Part shown: piece by piece, positions 43,152 to 53,370 of the stretch
Numbering within the stretch: the first letter of the stretch is position 1
Layout of the letters: each line of letters starts with the position of its first letter
Assembly: GCA_023248595.1 (NCBI GenBank)
Contig: JAHFEG010000013.1
Location: 1-56,051, forward strand
Source: Myxococcales bacterium
GTDB lineage: Bacteria > Myxococcota > UBA727 > JABDBI01
Direction: 5' to 3'
Length of the DNA stretch: 56,051 nucleotides
The notes under the pieces: model-generated
What the model was told of the DNA's origin: nothing
What the model saw: only the letters and a program-made list of their open reading frames with translations
The model's database searches: none
Position numbers and translations under genes: made by a program

Positions 43152-44107
43152 TTCATTTTTTCTAAATGGTAATACGCTAAAGAAGCAGCATGTGTCACAG
43201 AAATTTTCTTTGCGTCTATAGAAGAAATAAATCGACCAAGTTCCGGATTTGTTTTTAAATCGGTTTTTAATTTTTTTAAAAAATTTTCTGTAATTGATTC
43301 CAAAAACCATTGTTCAACTTGTTGCTTTATTTTTTTTTGCAATGCACCATTTTTTTTCAAGACTTCACGATGTTTTTCAACTGCCTCCCAGATCTCTTTT
43401 ATCCATTCATTGTGAAGAGCACTTGCTTTTAACACTGGCACTTTCAAAGACCTTGCATGTTGAGCGGCAGACAGGTTTGCTAATTTTTTCAAATCACCAT
43501 CCGCTTTATTGATGATTATCATATCAACTAACTCTAAAATGCCTTTTTTAACACCTTGCAGCTCATCGCCGCTGCCTGGTTGGACAAGCAAAATGAAGGT
43601 ATCCACCATAGAAGCAACAGCGATTTCTGATTGCCCTACTCCCATGGTTTCAATAATCACCACATCAAAACCAGCCGCCTCACAAACAAGAACGGCTTCG
43701 CGTGTAGAAGTAGCCACCCCGCCTAGCCTTCCTGAAGAAGGCGATGGTCTGATGAATGCTCTCTTATCAGCGCCTAATTTTTGCATCCGGGTCTTATCGC
43801 CCAAGATGCTGCCTTGGCTTTGTGTGCTACTGGGATCGACTGTTAAGATTGCTAACCTCTTTTGCTGCTCAATTAGCCATAGTCCCAACGCTTCGATTAG
43901 CGTACTTTTCCCTACACCCGGCGCACCTGAAATCCCAATACGAATGGCGCGATGCGCATGCGGTAATAAAGCGTCCAACAGTGCGAAAGCCTGTTTCTGA
44001 TGTGCTGGATTTTGGCTCTCAACCAAGGTAATGGCGCGCGCCAATGCTCTGCGATCTTGACCTAAAATTTTTTCAACGGTCAATGTTAATGTATCGTCTT
44101 TTTTCAT
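43148..44107 (-). CDS. meaB: Methylmalonyl-CoA mutase-associated GTPase (MeaB/ArgK)
   Basis: A 319-residue G3E-type GTPase. Residues near 57-72 form the P-loop [17 protein letters not shown]. The family motif [19 protein letters not shown] follows, with [12 protein letters not shown] (switch) and INKADGD. It gates B12 loading and protects the mutase during catalysis. Its start overlaps the mutase stop (ATGA), which confirms the pairing. Confidence 0.94.
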   Translation of the reverse strand: MKKDDTLTLTVEKILGQDRRALARAITLVESQNPAHQKQAFALLDALLPHAHRAIRIGISGAPGVGKSTLIEALGLWLIEQQKRLAILTVDPSSTQSQGSILGDKTRMQKLGADKRAFIRPSPSSGRLGGVATSTREAVLVCEAAGFDVVIIETMGVGQSEIAVASMVDTFILLVQPGSGDELQGVKKGILELVDMIIINKADGDLKKLANLSAAQHARSLKVPVLKASALHNEWIKEIWEAVEKHREVLKKNGALQKKIKQQVEQWFLESITENFLKKLKTDLKTNPELGRFISSIDAKKISVTHAASLAYYHLEKMK

Positions 44108-46230
44108 GATTTTTTTAGAATGGCTGCCAACACTTTTTTAGCAGATTCAATGATGGGCGTGCCCGGCCCAAAAATTTCAGCGACCCCATGGCGCGACAAA
44201 AATTCATAATCCTTCAAGGGAATGACACCGCCAACAATAACCACAATCTCTTCACCGCCCTGCTCTTTTAAGTTTTTAATTAAGTCAGGCACTAGCGTTT
44301 TATGCCCTGCAGCCAAGGTAGAAACGCCTATCGCATGCACATCATTTTCAATGGCATGACGAGCTGCTTCTGCAGGAGTTAAAAATAAAGGAGCAACATC
44401 GACATCAAACCCTAAATCAGCAAATGCCGTCGCGACCACTTTGGCGCCGCGATCATGACCATCTTGACCCAATTTAACAATCATGATGCGTGGTCTGCGG
44501 CCTTCTTTTTGCGAAAATTGATCAACTTCCTGTGAGAAATTATCTAACTCAGCTTCATTCACATAAGCTGAACGATAAATTCCAGTCACAGTGCTAACCT
44601 CAGATTGATAACGACCAAATACGCTTTCAAGAACCTCAGAAACTTCGCCTATGCTGGCGCGTGCTCGCATAGCGACAATGCTCAAAGCCAGCAGATTTTC
44701 ATGACTGGCAGCACCTTGCGAAAGAGCCAAAAGTGCTCTTTGTGTTTTTTGTTCATCTCGAGAAGCTTTTAGTTCTTTGAGCCTGGCAATTTGTTCTCGG
44801 CGCACTTGTTCATTGTCAATATCAAGCACATCGACATGTGCTTGTTCCTTAGATTGATAACGGTTAACGCCGACAATCACCTCTTCGCCGCCGTCAATCA
44901 TCGCTTGACGTCTAGCAGCACTTTCTTCTATCCACAGCTTTGGTATTCCCTGCACAATGGCTTTGGTCATCCCGCCGAGTTCTTCAACACGATCCAAAAT
45001 CACCCTCGCTTTTTCAGCTAATTCATAGGTCAGATTTTCCATGAAATAAGATCCCGCCCAAGGATCAATTACGTTGGGAATGCCGGTTTCGTGCTGCAAA
45101 ATAAGTTGGGTGTTTCTGGCAATTTTTGCAGAAAATGGCGTTGGAAGGGCCATGGCTTCGTCAAATGAATTGGTATGAAGGGATTGCGTGCCCCCAAAAA
45201 CAGAAGCCATCGCTTCTATCGTGGTGCGAATGATATTATTGTGCGGATCTTGCGCTGTCAGACTCCAACCCGAAGTTTGACAGTGTGTTCTGAGCATCAA
45301 TGATTGCTCGTTTTGCGGAGAAAATGATTTCATCAATTGCGCCCACAAAAACCGAGCAGCCCGAAGTTTGGCAATCTCCATGTAAAAATTCATACCCGTG
45401 GCAAAAAAGAAACTTAAATTAGGTGCAAAGTCATCGATGTGAAGATTTCTTTTTAAAGCGGTTCGAACATACTCAAGCCCATCAGCTAAAGTGAGGCCCA
45501 ACTCCAACGCTAAATCAGCCCCAGCCTCGTGAATATGGTATCCACTAATACTGACCGAATTAAATTTCGCCATATTTTTTGTAATATATTCAATAATATC
45601 AGCGACAATGCGCATCGATTCTGTGGGAGGATAGATGTAAGTATTGCGCACCATAAATTCTTTTAAAATATCATTTTGAATGGTGCCGCTTAATTGGCTT
45701 TGGCTCACACCACTTTCTTCTGCTGCCACAATAAAACTAGCCAAGATAGGCAAAACAGCACCGTTCATGGTCATCGACACACTCACTTTATCGAGTGGAA
45801 TTTGATCAAAAAGTACTTTCATGTCCAACACGGAATCGATGGCGACACCAGCTTTCCCTACATCGCCAGCAACACGTGGATGATCAGAGTCGTATCCTCG
45901 ATGCGTAGGAAGATCAAAGGCTACCGATAAACCATGCTGACCGGCTTTTAAGCATTCGTGATAAAAATGATTGCTCTCTTTTGCTGATCCAAATCCTGCA
46001 TATTGTCTAATTGTCCAAGGCCGATTGGCGTACATCGTTGCACGAGGACCGCGCACAAACGGATAAAATCCTGGAAGCTGGTTTAAGTTATCAGCGTATT
46101 TTTCCAGATCTGCTTCAGTGTAAAGCGGTTTGACATCGATACCTTCCAAAGATATTTTGCTTAAAGAAGACAAGGGTCTTTTTTGTGCTTCAAATGCAGC
46201 CTTGGTTTCCCAGTTTTTCCATATGCTCAT
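44104..46230 (-). CDS. mcm: Methylmalonyl-CoA mutase, B12-dependent
   Basis: A 708-residue mutase. The N-terminal TIM barrel has [18 protein letters not shown] and [20 protein letters not shown], which bind the acyl-CoA; the Tyr and His match the methylmalonyl-specific type. The C-terminal cobalamin domain has DGHDRGAKV near 588, whose His ligates cobalt, and [12 protein letters not shown]. It interconverts (R)-methylmalonyl-CoA and succinyl-CoA. A single chain combining catalytic and B12 parts indicates a homodimer-type enzyme or the catalytic alpha subunit; no small subunit gene is here. Confidence 0.96.
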   Translation of the reverse strand: MSIWKNWETKAAFEAQKRPLSSLSKISLEGIDVKPLYTEADLEKYADNLNQLPGFYPFVRGPRATMYANRPWTIRQYAGFGSAKESNHFYHECLKAGQHGLSVAFDLPTHRGYDSDHPRVAGDVGKAGVAIDSVLDMKVLFDQIPLDKVSVSMTMNGAVLPILASFIVAAEESGVSQSQLSGTIQNDILKEFMVRNTYIYPPTESMRIVADIIEYITKNMAKFNSVSISGYHIHEAGADLALELGLTLADGLEYVRTALKRNLHIDDFAPNLSFFFATGMNFYMEIAKLRAARFLWAQLMKSFSPQNEQSLMLRTHCQTSGWSLTAQDPHNNIIRTTIEAMASVFGGTQSLHTNSFDEAMALPTPFSAKIARNTQLILQHETGIPNVIDPWAGSYFMENLTYELAEKARVILDRVEELGGMTKAIVQGIPKLWIEESAARRQAMIDGGEEVIVGVNRYQSKEQAHVDVLDIDNEQVRREQIARLKELKASRDEQKTQRALLALSQGAASHENLLALSIVAMRARASIGEVSEVLESVFGRYQSEVSTVTGIYRSAYVNEAELDNFSQEVDQFSQKEGRRPRIMIVKLGQDGHDRGAKVVATAFADLGFDVDVAPLFLTPAEAARHAIENDVHAIGVSTLAAGHKTLVPDLIKNLKEQGGEEIVVIVGGVIPLKDYEFLSRHGVAEIFGPGTPIIESAKKVLAAILKKS

Positions 46231-46242
46231 GTGTGTATACTT

Positions 46243-46980
46243 TCAAATTCGTTCAAAGGTTCTAAATCCACAAATAGCAACTTCAACTTGATGAGCCGCT
46301 TCTTGCACCGCCTGATGATCTGTTCCTTCTAGACTAATCATCACTTTATAAGCATCGCTGGTCTTTGGGTAACTCCCAATGGCGACTTTGGGAAAAGCAT
46401 TTTGAATACGTTCTAAATCAGCGGCAATATCACCTTCTGAATTAAGCGTGTAAATTAAAATCCGCTCGATGGCTGGGCCATCAAAACGATGCTTTATACC
46501 ATTCACTAATTTTTCAAACAAACTTGGTATACCTGGTAAAATGTAAACATTCTTAACAACGACCAACGGCAGCCATAATCCTTCTGTTTGTATAATTTCG
46601 CAGGGCATCGGCAAAAAGGCCATTTTCTGACGCGCTTCATTCAAAGGCTTGCCAGATAAAAAAAGCTGGTGATACTCAGCAAATTTTTCCAACACCTTTT
46701 CATGGTAGCCCATTTTTAGATGAAATGCTTTGGCGATGGCCTCATAGGTTTTGTCATCGTGGGTAGGCCCAATTCCGCCCGAAGTAAACACGTAATCAAA
46801 ATGATTTGACAAATATTTTACGGAAGTTGCGATCGTTTCTATGTCGTCAGAAATGGTTTCAATGCGAGATAAGCGCACGCCACGTTCAAAAAGCATGCGT
46901 GCTAAGACAACGCTGTTCTCGTCTTGAACCTTGCCTGTTAGAATCTCGTCACCAATAATAAGAGCAGATGCTAAACTCAA
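46243..46980 (-). CDS. CinA N-terminal-type (MoaB/Mog fold) protein
   Basis: A 245-residue protein with ALIIGDEILTGKVQDEN and FTSGGIGPTHDDKTYEAIA, the molybdopterin-binding-fold signature of the CinA N-terminal domain (COG1058). The C-terminal nicotinamide-nucleotide amidase part is absent. In CinA this domain acts as an ADP-ribose or nucleotide pyrophosphatase. It sits between ihfB and the mutase on the same strand, 12 bases before the mutase. Confidence 0.85.
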   Translation of the reverse strand: MSLASALIIGDEILTGKVQDENSVVLARMLFERGVRLSRIETISDDIETIATSVKYLSNHFDYVFTSGGIGPTHDDKTYEAIAKAFHLKMGYHEKVLEKFAEYHQLFLSGKPLNEARQKMAFLPMPCEIIQTEGLWLPLVVVKNVYILPGIPSLFEKLVNGIKHRFDGPAIERILIYTLNSEGDIAADLERIQNAFPKVAIGSYPKTSDAYKVMISLEGTDHQAVQEAAHQVEVAICGFRTFERI

Positions 46981-47011
46981 CTTAAAACCTCATCTACCCC
47001 CTATTTAAAAA

Positions 47012-47302
47012 TCAACGCGCAATAATTTTATTGATTCGCTCTCGTAATTCCTTACCGACATTGAAAAAAGGGACCCATTTTTTAGGAACAGTCACTTTTT
47101 CACCCGTGCGAGGATTTCGTGCCGCTCTAGCACCTCGTTGTTTGGCTATAAAAGATCCAAAACCTCGAATTTCAATGCGATCATGCTGCGCCAAAGAAAG
47201 TGTCATTGTGTCAAATACTGCGTTGACAATAATTTCCATATCGCGTCTAGAAATTTCCGGGGTTTGCGCCGTAAGTTCGTCGATCAATTCACTTTTCGTC
47301 AC
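47012..47302 (-). CDS. ihfB: Integration host factor beta / HU-family protein
   Basis: A 96-residue DNA-bending protein. MTKSELIDEL, DRIEIRGFGSFIAKQR and RNPRTGEKVTVPKKWVPFF match IHF beta (RGFGSF and the ARNPRTGE beta-arm with the intercalating proline). The only fitting start is GTG at 47302; GAGAGG lies ten bases upstream. The GTG overlaps the stop codon of a 17-codon upstream reading frame that has its own AGGAG site. First recognised gene of the cinA-mcm-meaB strand. Confidence 0.9.
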   Translation of the reverse strand: MTKSELIDELTAQTPEISRRDMEIIVNAVFDTMTLSLAQHDRIEIRGFGSFIAKQRGARAARNPRTGEKVTVPKKWVPFFNVGKELRERINKIIAR

Positions 47303-47352
47303 GACAACATAACCTCTCTTTCATGAACAAAAAAACCACTCTGGCCCTTCAT
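47299..47352 (-). CDS. 17-residue leader peptide coupled to ihfB
   Basis: A short reading frame on the reverse strand starts with ATG at 47352 and encodes MKGQSGFFVHEREVMLS. AGGAG (47362-47366) lies nine bases upstream. The stop TGA overlaps the ihfB GTG start in GTGA, the geometry of translational coupling. It could regulate ihfB translation, or be a chance frame; the good ribosome site and exact overlap favour function. Confidence 0.45.
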   Translation of the reverse strand: MKGQSGFFVHEREVMLS

Positions 47353-47517
47353 AACAAGCAACTCCTGTGAGTGATTTGGATCTATAAAATACAGCCTACA
47401 CCAGATTACCTATAGATAGCAACAATGTCCAAGTACATCCATTTCATAAAAGCCCGAACAAGCATTTGCCATTAACTCTGAAAACAAGTAACTAGCCGCT
47501 TGCAAATGGAGAAAATG

Positions 47518-49056
47518 ATGTTTGAAACACTGTCTAAGGGATTTCGTACTGCCCGCCAAAGCTTAAGCGGACAAACTGAATTAACTGAACATAATATTGA
47601 TATTGCCTTAAGGGAAGTTCGCGTTTCCTTGCTGGAGGCAGATGTTGAGTACAACGTTGTTGCCCGGTTTTTAGATCGGGTTAAAACCAAAGCGCTTGGT
47701 CGAGAGGTCGCCACTCATGTTAAAGACAAATCTGGACAACGACTTCGTTTAAAGCCGGCAGAACATTTTGTTGGAATTTGCTACGAAGAATTAGAAGCCT
47801 TGATGGGCCCCGTGGATACTTCCATCAAGCTTTCGAAACCCGTTGGTACCATCATGATGGTAGGCCTACAAGGAACAGGTAAAACCACCACGACAGGGAA
47901 ATTAGCACAGTTTTTAATTAAAAAGCAATTGAAGCCTATGCTGGTTGCTGCTGATATTTATCGCCCAGCAGCTGTTTTGCAATTAAAAGTTTTAGGCGAT
48001 TCTTTGCAAATCCCGGTTTTTGCTGACCCGGCCTTATTGCCGCCCCAGCTATGCGCACAAGCCTTAATCAAAGCCAAAGAGTGGCAATGCAATGTCGTTA
48101 TCTTTGATACTGCCGGTCGTCTTTCCATTGACGATGAGCTCATGCATGAGCTGGAAGAAATTAAGAGATTGACCAAACCTGACAACGTCTTCTTAGTTGT
48201 TGATGCCATGGTTGGTCAAGATGCTGTCCGCACAGCTGCAGAGTTTAATCGCCGCCTGGATATCGATGGGTTTATTTTAACCAAATTAGACGGTGATGCC
48301 CGTGGCGGCGCTGCTCTTTCAATTAAAGAGATCACCAGCAAGCCTATTAAATTTTTAGGAATGGGTGAAAAATTAGGCAACTTAGAAGAGTTCAGGCCTC
48401 AAGGTTTAGCGAGCCGCATTTTAGGCATGGGCGACATCGTTTCTTTGGTACAAGATTTTGAAGAACATGTCTCAGAAGAGAAAGCCGAGCAAGATGCTAA
48501 ACGAATGTTAAAAGGCCAGTTTACCTTGCAAGACTTTTTGGATCAGCTCTCGCTCCTTAAAAAAATGGGACCGTTGCAATCCTTGATGGAAAAAATGCCG
48601 GGCATGAGCGAGATGCTTCCACAAGGCCAAGGTGTGAATGAACGGGAGTTCACCAAGCTAGAAGCAATTGTGCAGTCGATGACACCTGGGGAACGGGCTA
48701 AACCAGAGCTGATTGAGCGGCAAAAAAATCGCCGAAAAAGAATCGCATTTGGATCGGGCCGCAAAGAAGCTGAAGTCGATGCTTTGCTCAAAAAGTTTTC
48801 GATGATGCGTACTTTGTTGCAAACAGTTGGAAAGAAACCCGGGCTTCTCGGTCAATTGCCGGGTTTTAAACAACTGGGACAAATGGCAAACATGTCAAAA
48901 GATTTTGGCGGGCTTTCGGGTGCGATGGGCAATATGCCAGGCAGTTTTTTACCACCTCGCACGGCAACCAACGCAAGTTTTAAAAGTTCTAAAGACAAAA
49001 AAGATAAACGAAAAAGAGAAAAAACGGCACGGAAGAAAAATAAAAAGAGGAAATAG
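47518..49056 (+). CDS. ffh: Signal recognition particle protein Ffh
   Basis: A 512-residue SRP GTPase. The N domain starts MFETLSKGFRTARQSLSG, and the G domain has GLQGTGKTTTTGKL near 114-127, FDTAGRLSIDDELM and TKLDGDARGG. The methionine-rich M domain has MGPLQSLMEKMPGMSEM and MMRTLLQTVGKK. The C-terminus is unusually lysine-rich (about 30 residues). It targets nascent membrane proteins. ATG 47518 lies six bases after GGAG; ATG 47515 is also possible. Its stop overlaps the next start in TAGTG. Confidence 0.97.
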   Translation: MFETLSKGFRTARQSLSGQTELTEHNIDIALREVRVSLLEADVEYNVVARFLDRVKTKALGREVATHVKDKSGQRLRLKPAEHFVGICYEELEALMGPVDTSIKLSKPVGTIMMVGLQGTGKTTTTGKLAQFLIKKQLKPMLVAADIYRPAAVLQLKVLGDSLQIPVFADPALLPPQLCAQALIKAKEWQCNVVIFDTAGRLSIDDELMHELEEIKRLTKPDNVFLVVDAMVGQDAVRTAAEFNRRLDIDGFILTKLDGDARGGAALSIKEITSKPIKFLGMGEKLGNLEEFRPQGLASRILGMGDIVSLVQDFEEHVSEEKAEQDAKRMLKGQFTLQDFLDQLSLLKKMGPLQSLMEKMPGMSEMLPQGQGVNEREFTKLEAIVQSMTPGERAKPELIERQKNRRKRIAFGSGRKEAEVDALLKKFSMMRTLLQTVGKKPGLLGQLPGFKQLGQMANMSKDFGGLSGAMGNMPGSFLPPRTATNASFKSSKDKKDKRKREKTARKKNKKRK

Positions 49057-51305
49057 TGGGCATCTTTATCATTTTAAGCTCCATCGCTTTGTTTGCCGCG
49101 GTATCTTCTTCGCCCTTGCTGGGAACTCTCGCAGCGGAAGCAGCTCTCCTATTTGGTCTTGTTTTTGGCCCTTTTAGTTTCATAGCAGGCGTGAAGCGAG
49201 GAGCACGTCGCGACAGCAGAGGCTTTGCTAGCGACTTCATGGGAGAAGGTGCCTATATTTTGGCTGCACTATGCTTGTTTATGCTAGCAGCTTTTTTAAA
49301 TGCATTTCGTTTTGAGAGTTGTGCACAAGATAAAGGCCTCTTCCCTTTTCTCGTCTTAGTATTGCCTGTTTTGTGGATTGATTTAGTAACGGGTATTTGG
49401 ATTGGGCGCATGATTGGAAAAAGCAGCATTGCCTTACTGTCGTCGCTTTTTTTGATCGTCTGTTACTTAGGATTTCAACTTGTCTGGTGGTGGAGCGCGC
49501 CCAGCCTCCGTTTTTTTAACCATCATCTCATCGTGATTGCGGGTGATCTGCTTACCGGTCAAGGCTTAAGTCCCGCCATCACTGCTTATAGGCTAAGCAC
49601 CTTTTTATTTGGGATTGCTCTTCTCATTTTTGGTTTTCTTGTTTTTAAAAATTCGACCAGGCAGCGGTCGCTTAATGGGCCGACACATCAATCTGGTCTA
49701 TTTTGGACAGCCATCTGCATCACGATTGCCGCCTTTTGGATTCAGATTAAAAGCAGCAACGACCTATCGCCAAGTCGTTCTCAGCTCAATCAACACTACA
49801 GCCTTATCAAAAAGCGCGATTTATTAATTCTGCACGCGGATCCCGCGCGTATCAGCCCAGTTGAAGCAGATGCCATTTTAGCCGAAGGCATTTTGTGGTT
49901 TGAGCGACTCAAAATACGCACAGGCATCAAACCCACCAAAAATATTCACATTTGGCTACACAGCGACATGCAAGCGCTTACCACTTATACTGGTGCTCGA
50001 AATGTTCATTTTACGTTGCCCACCCATCGGGAAATTCATATTTCCTCTGTTCAAATTCCCCATCCCACACTGGGGCATGAGTTAGCCCATCTTTTTATTG
50101 GCGAGGAGAGCACAACTTTATTTGGCCTTGCGGGCGTTTTAACTTTTTTTCCTAATTATGGACTCAATGAAGGGCTGGCAGTTTTTCTAACGCCTGAGCT
50201 AGCCATCAATGACGATTTAACTGTCATGCAGCAAGCGGCAGCGATTTATCGCCTAGGATATTTAAAAGATTTTGAATCGTTATTTTCGATTCGACCTTGG
50301 GATTTTTGGTTTGAGCCAAGCGCAAAAGCATATATCGCCACAGGAGCCTATTTAGAATATCTCATAGCCAATAAGACAAAAAACAGCCGCGAAATCCAGC
50401 TGCTTGTCAAAAAATTGGTGTCCGCTGGAGAACTTTACCCCGTTTGGGATTCAGAGCAAGACCATGAGCAATTTCTGAAAAATTTTAAAAGACATCTTCA
50501 ATCATCTCCTTTGCCAGAAGATGCTTTTGGTTCTGCGCGTGAACGTTTTCGCGCGCCCTCTATCGTCTACGCTCAATGCCATACCACCCCTCCCATTGCG
50601 GTTAGCATTTTAAGTGATGAGCAAACCATTGCTTTACTTAAAACAACGTTAGCGACATCTGATGTCTTGGATAAAAGACAGCGAGGCGAACTCATCGAAA
50701 AAATGGGAGATGCTTTCTGGAGAATGCAGCAATCAGAAAACGCTTTGCAAAAATATAATGAAATCGATGTGCTTTCTTTACCTATTTATTGGCAAAGACA
50801 AATCATGGTAAAAATGGTTTTTCTAAAAGCCATGATGGAAAACAGTCAAATTTCTCCTTTGGCTTTTTCTGTTTTGAAGTTGCTGACTGCTACAGGAAAT
50901 AATTTTCAAACCACCAGCGCTCAATTCGGGCTGATAGGCATGCTAATTGGTAAAACATACGCCAGCCAAGCGGCAACAAATGAAGCGTGGACTTATAGTA
51001 ATTATCTCTGGGCACGCCATCAGATCATGGGCCAGAATTACGATAGCGGCTTATCAGCTTTTTATGATTTGATTTCAAATCCACTACTGCCTCCACTTTT
51101 TTACTTTGAGTCTAGGCGCCTGATGGCTCATGCGTATGCGATGAAACAGGAACATCTCTTAGCTTATGATATTTATCTTGATCTCAAAACCAAAGATAAC
51201 CGCGAGGCTTCTCAATTAATTTTGCAAGATTTTGCAGAGCGAGCCTTAAAAGCCAATACAATGCAAGACGATCAATGGTTATTAGGCCTCCCACCTAGGT
51301 TTTAA
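49056..51305 (+). CDS. Membrane protein with a gluzincin-type (peptidase MA-like) metalloprotease domain and helical tail
   Basis: A 749-residue protein. The first 220 residues hold about six hydrophobic helices. Residues about 250-400 contain HELAH (341-345), with a downstream Glu at 372 in NEGLAVFL, the zinc ligands of gluzincin metallopeptidases. The last 250 residues are helical and TPR-like. It is predicted to be an inner-membrane protein whose protease domain faces the periplasm, but topology is uncertain. The GTG start overlaps the ffh stop, with AGAGG upstream, so its translation is tied to SRP. Function is unknown. Confidence 0.7.
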   Translation: MGIFIILSSIALFAAVSSSPLLGTLAAEAALLFGLVFGPFSFIAGVKRGARRDSRGFASDFMGEGAYILAALCLFMLAAFLNAFRFESCAQDKGLFPFLVLVLPVLWIDLVTGIWIGRMIGKSSIALLSSLFLIVCYLGFQLVWWWSAPSLRFFNHHLIVIAGDLLTGQGLSPAITAYRLSTFLFGIALLIFGFLVFKNSTRQRSLNGPTHQSGLFWTAICITIAAFWIQIKSSNDLSPSRSQLNQHYSLIKKRDLLILHADPARISPVEADAILAEGILWFERLKIRTGIKPTKNIHIWLHSDMQALTTYTGARNVHFTLPTHREIHISSVQIPHPTLGHELAHLFIGEESTTLFGLAGVLTFFPNYGLNEGLAVFLTPELAINDDLTVMQQAAAIYRLGYLKDFESLFSIRPWDFWFEPSAKAYIATGAYLEYLIANKTKNSREIQLLVKKLVSAGELYPVWDSEQDHEQFLKNFKRHLQSSPLPEDAFGSARERFRAPSIVYAQCHTTPPIAVSILSDEQTIALLKTTLATSDVLDKRQRGELIEKMGDAFWRMQQSENALQKYNEIDVLSLPIYWQRQIMVKMVFLKAMMENSQISPLAFSVLKLLTATGNNFQTTSAQFGLIGMLIGKTYASQAATNEAWTYSNYLWARHQIMGQNYDSGLSAFYDLISNPLLPPLFYFESRRLMAHAYAMKQEHLLAYDIYLDLKTKDNREASQLILQDFAERALKANTMQDDQWLLGLPPRF

Positions 51306-51360
51306 GCAAAAAAAGGCAAATAATTAACCTTATCGCCTTTGGCATGTTAAATTCATCCAT

Positions 51361-53334
51361 ATGCACAAACATCGCTTAAATCGACGTTCGAATGCCGCTG
51401 ATAAGCAACCAAAAAGCGATGTCGTCTTATCACCATTTAAGCATAAAATTAGTGATTCCCTCAAACAGTCTTTGCAAGATCAGACCATTTTATTTATGCC
51501 ACTCGATGAATTTATCTACATGCTAGTGGTTCCTCCGACATTTAATTATTCTAAAGAAGAAACAGAACAAGTCGCCAAAGAAATTCAACAAGGTATTTTA
51601 CCTAGCAAATACAACGATGAACCCTATCATATATTGACTTGGCAGCAAATTGTGAACGAAAACCATTTGCAAGCTTCTTGTTCAACCTGGAGCATGCTGC
51701 ATAACGGTCACTTTGCAGAGAATGCGCAGCTCGTCTTTTTTGTGAACATCGAGCACGCGCGGACAATCGTGCAGAACGATGCAACACAAGCGGGCTATAC
51801 TACCACTAGCCAATATGGAAACCACGTTGTCGTTGTTAGTAATGGCGAATTTGAGGAACAAATCAGCTTGTTATCTATTGCTTCTCGTAGTTTGTGGCTG
51901 GCAGAAGAACTTGCTGTTACCATTCAATCGAGCATCCGTGCATTGCCGTCTGCTTTTCGATTTTTTTATTCGACGCTTCGTCTTTTAAAAAAAACCTATC
52001 CTGAGGCCTCTTTTTGGCGTGAAAACGGCCAACTTCATGTTATGCACAATCGTCTTTATGGCTCTATCGATTACAGAGCCATTGCGCGCGCAATTCATTT
52101 CTCCAAGCAAAGCGCAGAAAATTGGATCAATCGCCTCACTTTGGCCGAATTGCTTAATCTTGATAAACATCCGGTTCTTTCTATACGATCTTTTGTGTTT
52201 CCCAAAGCACGTCCAGAGAGCATGCATCAAATTAAAGACGGTTTTGTTCTGGCAATTGAAACATCGACTGAACAACGGCTGGTTCCTGTTCCTATGAATA
52301 ACGGCGAATTGCAAACAAATAAAATCCAACATTATTTAAACGAATCTGTTCGCCACATTGGTAACAGACAATTTTCAAGTTATGCTTACGTACATAGTGA
52401 CAGTGCTCTGTTTTCAGCCATTTTCATTGGCGATCAAATTGCCAGCATTGCCACTCATCCCGGACTTATTTATGGCGCTATTCGAGGTTTAGGAAAAATT
52501 CCAAATATCGTTCGCATTTTGTCAGACAACGAAGACACAATTATTGTCGTTGATCAAAAAGTAGATATCGCGACGATTAATCTTTTGAAAAACAAAGCGA
52601 ATCATATCTTAAAAACGTTATACCCCGATGGTTCTGATGCTATTTTGCTTGATTGCAGTGTTATAATCCCTGATTTTCCCTGCGGCCAATTTGTTTTGCA
52701 TCATATTCCTCCGCCCTACTTTGAATTAATCGATACAGCCAATGACAAGAAAATTACGCTTCCACCGGGGAGATCGGATTACTTAAGAGGCCTTGCTTTT
52801 GAACTGATTCATCAGTGGGAATTAGCTGTACACGCCTTCCGACGTGCCTACAGTTTTGATGCAGCAGATGGTGACATTAGTTATGCACTTGGCCGCGCCA
52901 TGAGCGAATTAAATCAATTTGAGGATTCTCTTACATTTTTAGAACGCGCTTTTGCATTGTTGCCTGAAGACCCAGATGTTGCTAACAGTTTAGGTATTGC
53001 TTATTTAGAAAGCGGCCAGAAAGAAAATTCCTTGCGTGTCCTTGAGCATGCTGTTGACATGCAACCTGATGATGCCCAATTTCTATTTAATTTGGGCAGG
53101 TGTTATTTGCAAAATCAAAAACTAAATGAAGCTGAAACCGTATTAACAAAAGCTTTGAAATATGCGCCTAATTTCCCGGAAGCACATGCCACATTAGCAC
53201 AGGTTAGGTGGCGTCTCGGCGATGTTAGCAGCGCTAAGAAACATGCACGCAAAGCGTTCGCCGCTAGCCCTAGCAATAAATATGTGCAAGATTTGCTATG
53301 GGCATTAAGCATGGATGATGATGAAAGTGCTTAG
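51361..53334 (+). CDS. TPR-repeat protein with an uncharacterised N-terminal region
   Basis: A 657-residue soluble-looking protein with no signal peptide. Residues 1-460 match nothing I recognise; there is a possible winged-helix-like segment (IDYRAIARAIHFSKQSAENW). Residues about 475-650 are four or five tetratricopeptide repeats, for example EDSLTFLERAFALLPEDPDV and AETVLTKALKYAPNFPEAH. It probably acts as a scaffold. It follows the gluzincin gene by 55 bases and precedes tsaE. No ribosome site is clear at the ATG. Confidence 0.65.
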   Translation: MHKHRLNRRSNAADKQPKSDVVLSPFKHKISDSLKQSLQDQTILFMPLDEFIYMLVVPPTFNYSKEETEQVAKEIQQGILPSKYNDEPYHILTWQQIVNENHLQASCSTWSMLHNGHFAENAQLVFFVNIEHARTIVQNDATQAGYTTTSQYGNHVVVVSNGEFEEQISLLSIASRSLWLAEELAVTIQSSIRALPSAFRFFYSTLRLLKKTYPEASFWRENGQLHVMHNRLYGSIDYRAIARAIHFSKQSAENWINRLTLAELLNLDKHPVLSIRSFVFPKARPESMHQIKDGFVLAIETSTEQRLVPVPMNNGELQTNKIQHYLNESVRHIGNRQFSSYAYVHSDSALFSAIFIGDQIASIATHPGLIYGAIRGLGKIPNIVRILSDNEDTIIVVDQKVDIATINLLKNKANHILKTLYPDGSDAILLDCSVIIPDFPCGQFVLHHIPPPYFELIDTANDKKITLPPGRSDYLRGLAFELIHQWELAVHAFRRAYSFDAADGDISYALGRAMSELNQFEDSLTFLERAFALLPEDPDVANSLGIAYLESGQKENSLRVLEHAVDMQPDDAQFLFNLGRCYLQNQKLNEAETVLTKALKYAPNFPEAHATLAQVRWRLGDVSSAKKHARKAFAASPSNKYVQDLLWALSMDDDESA

Positions 53335-53370
53335 CAGTGGCAATTTGTGTCGGAGCGTTACTATACAGAT

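Noticed and set aside
51306-51350. Intrinsic terminator after the gluzincin gene
   Set aside because: AAAGGC and GCCTTT can pair, but the loop is about 19 bases and the T-tract is only three bases.
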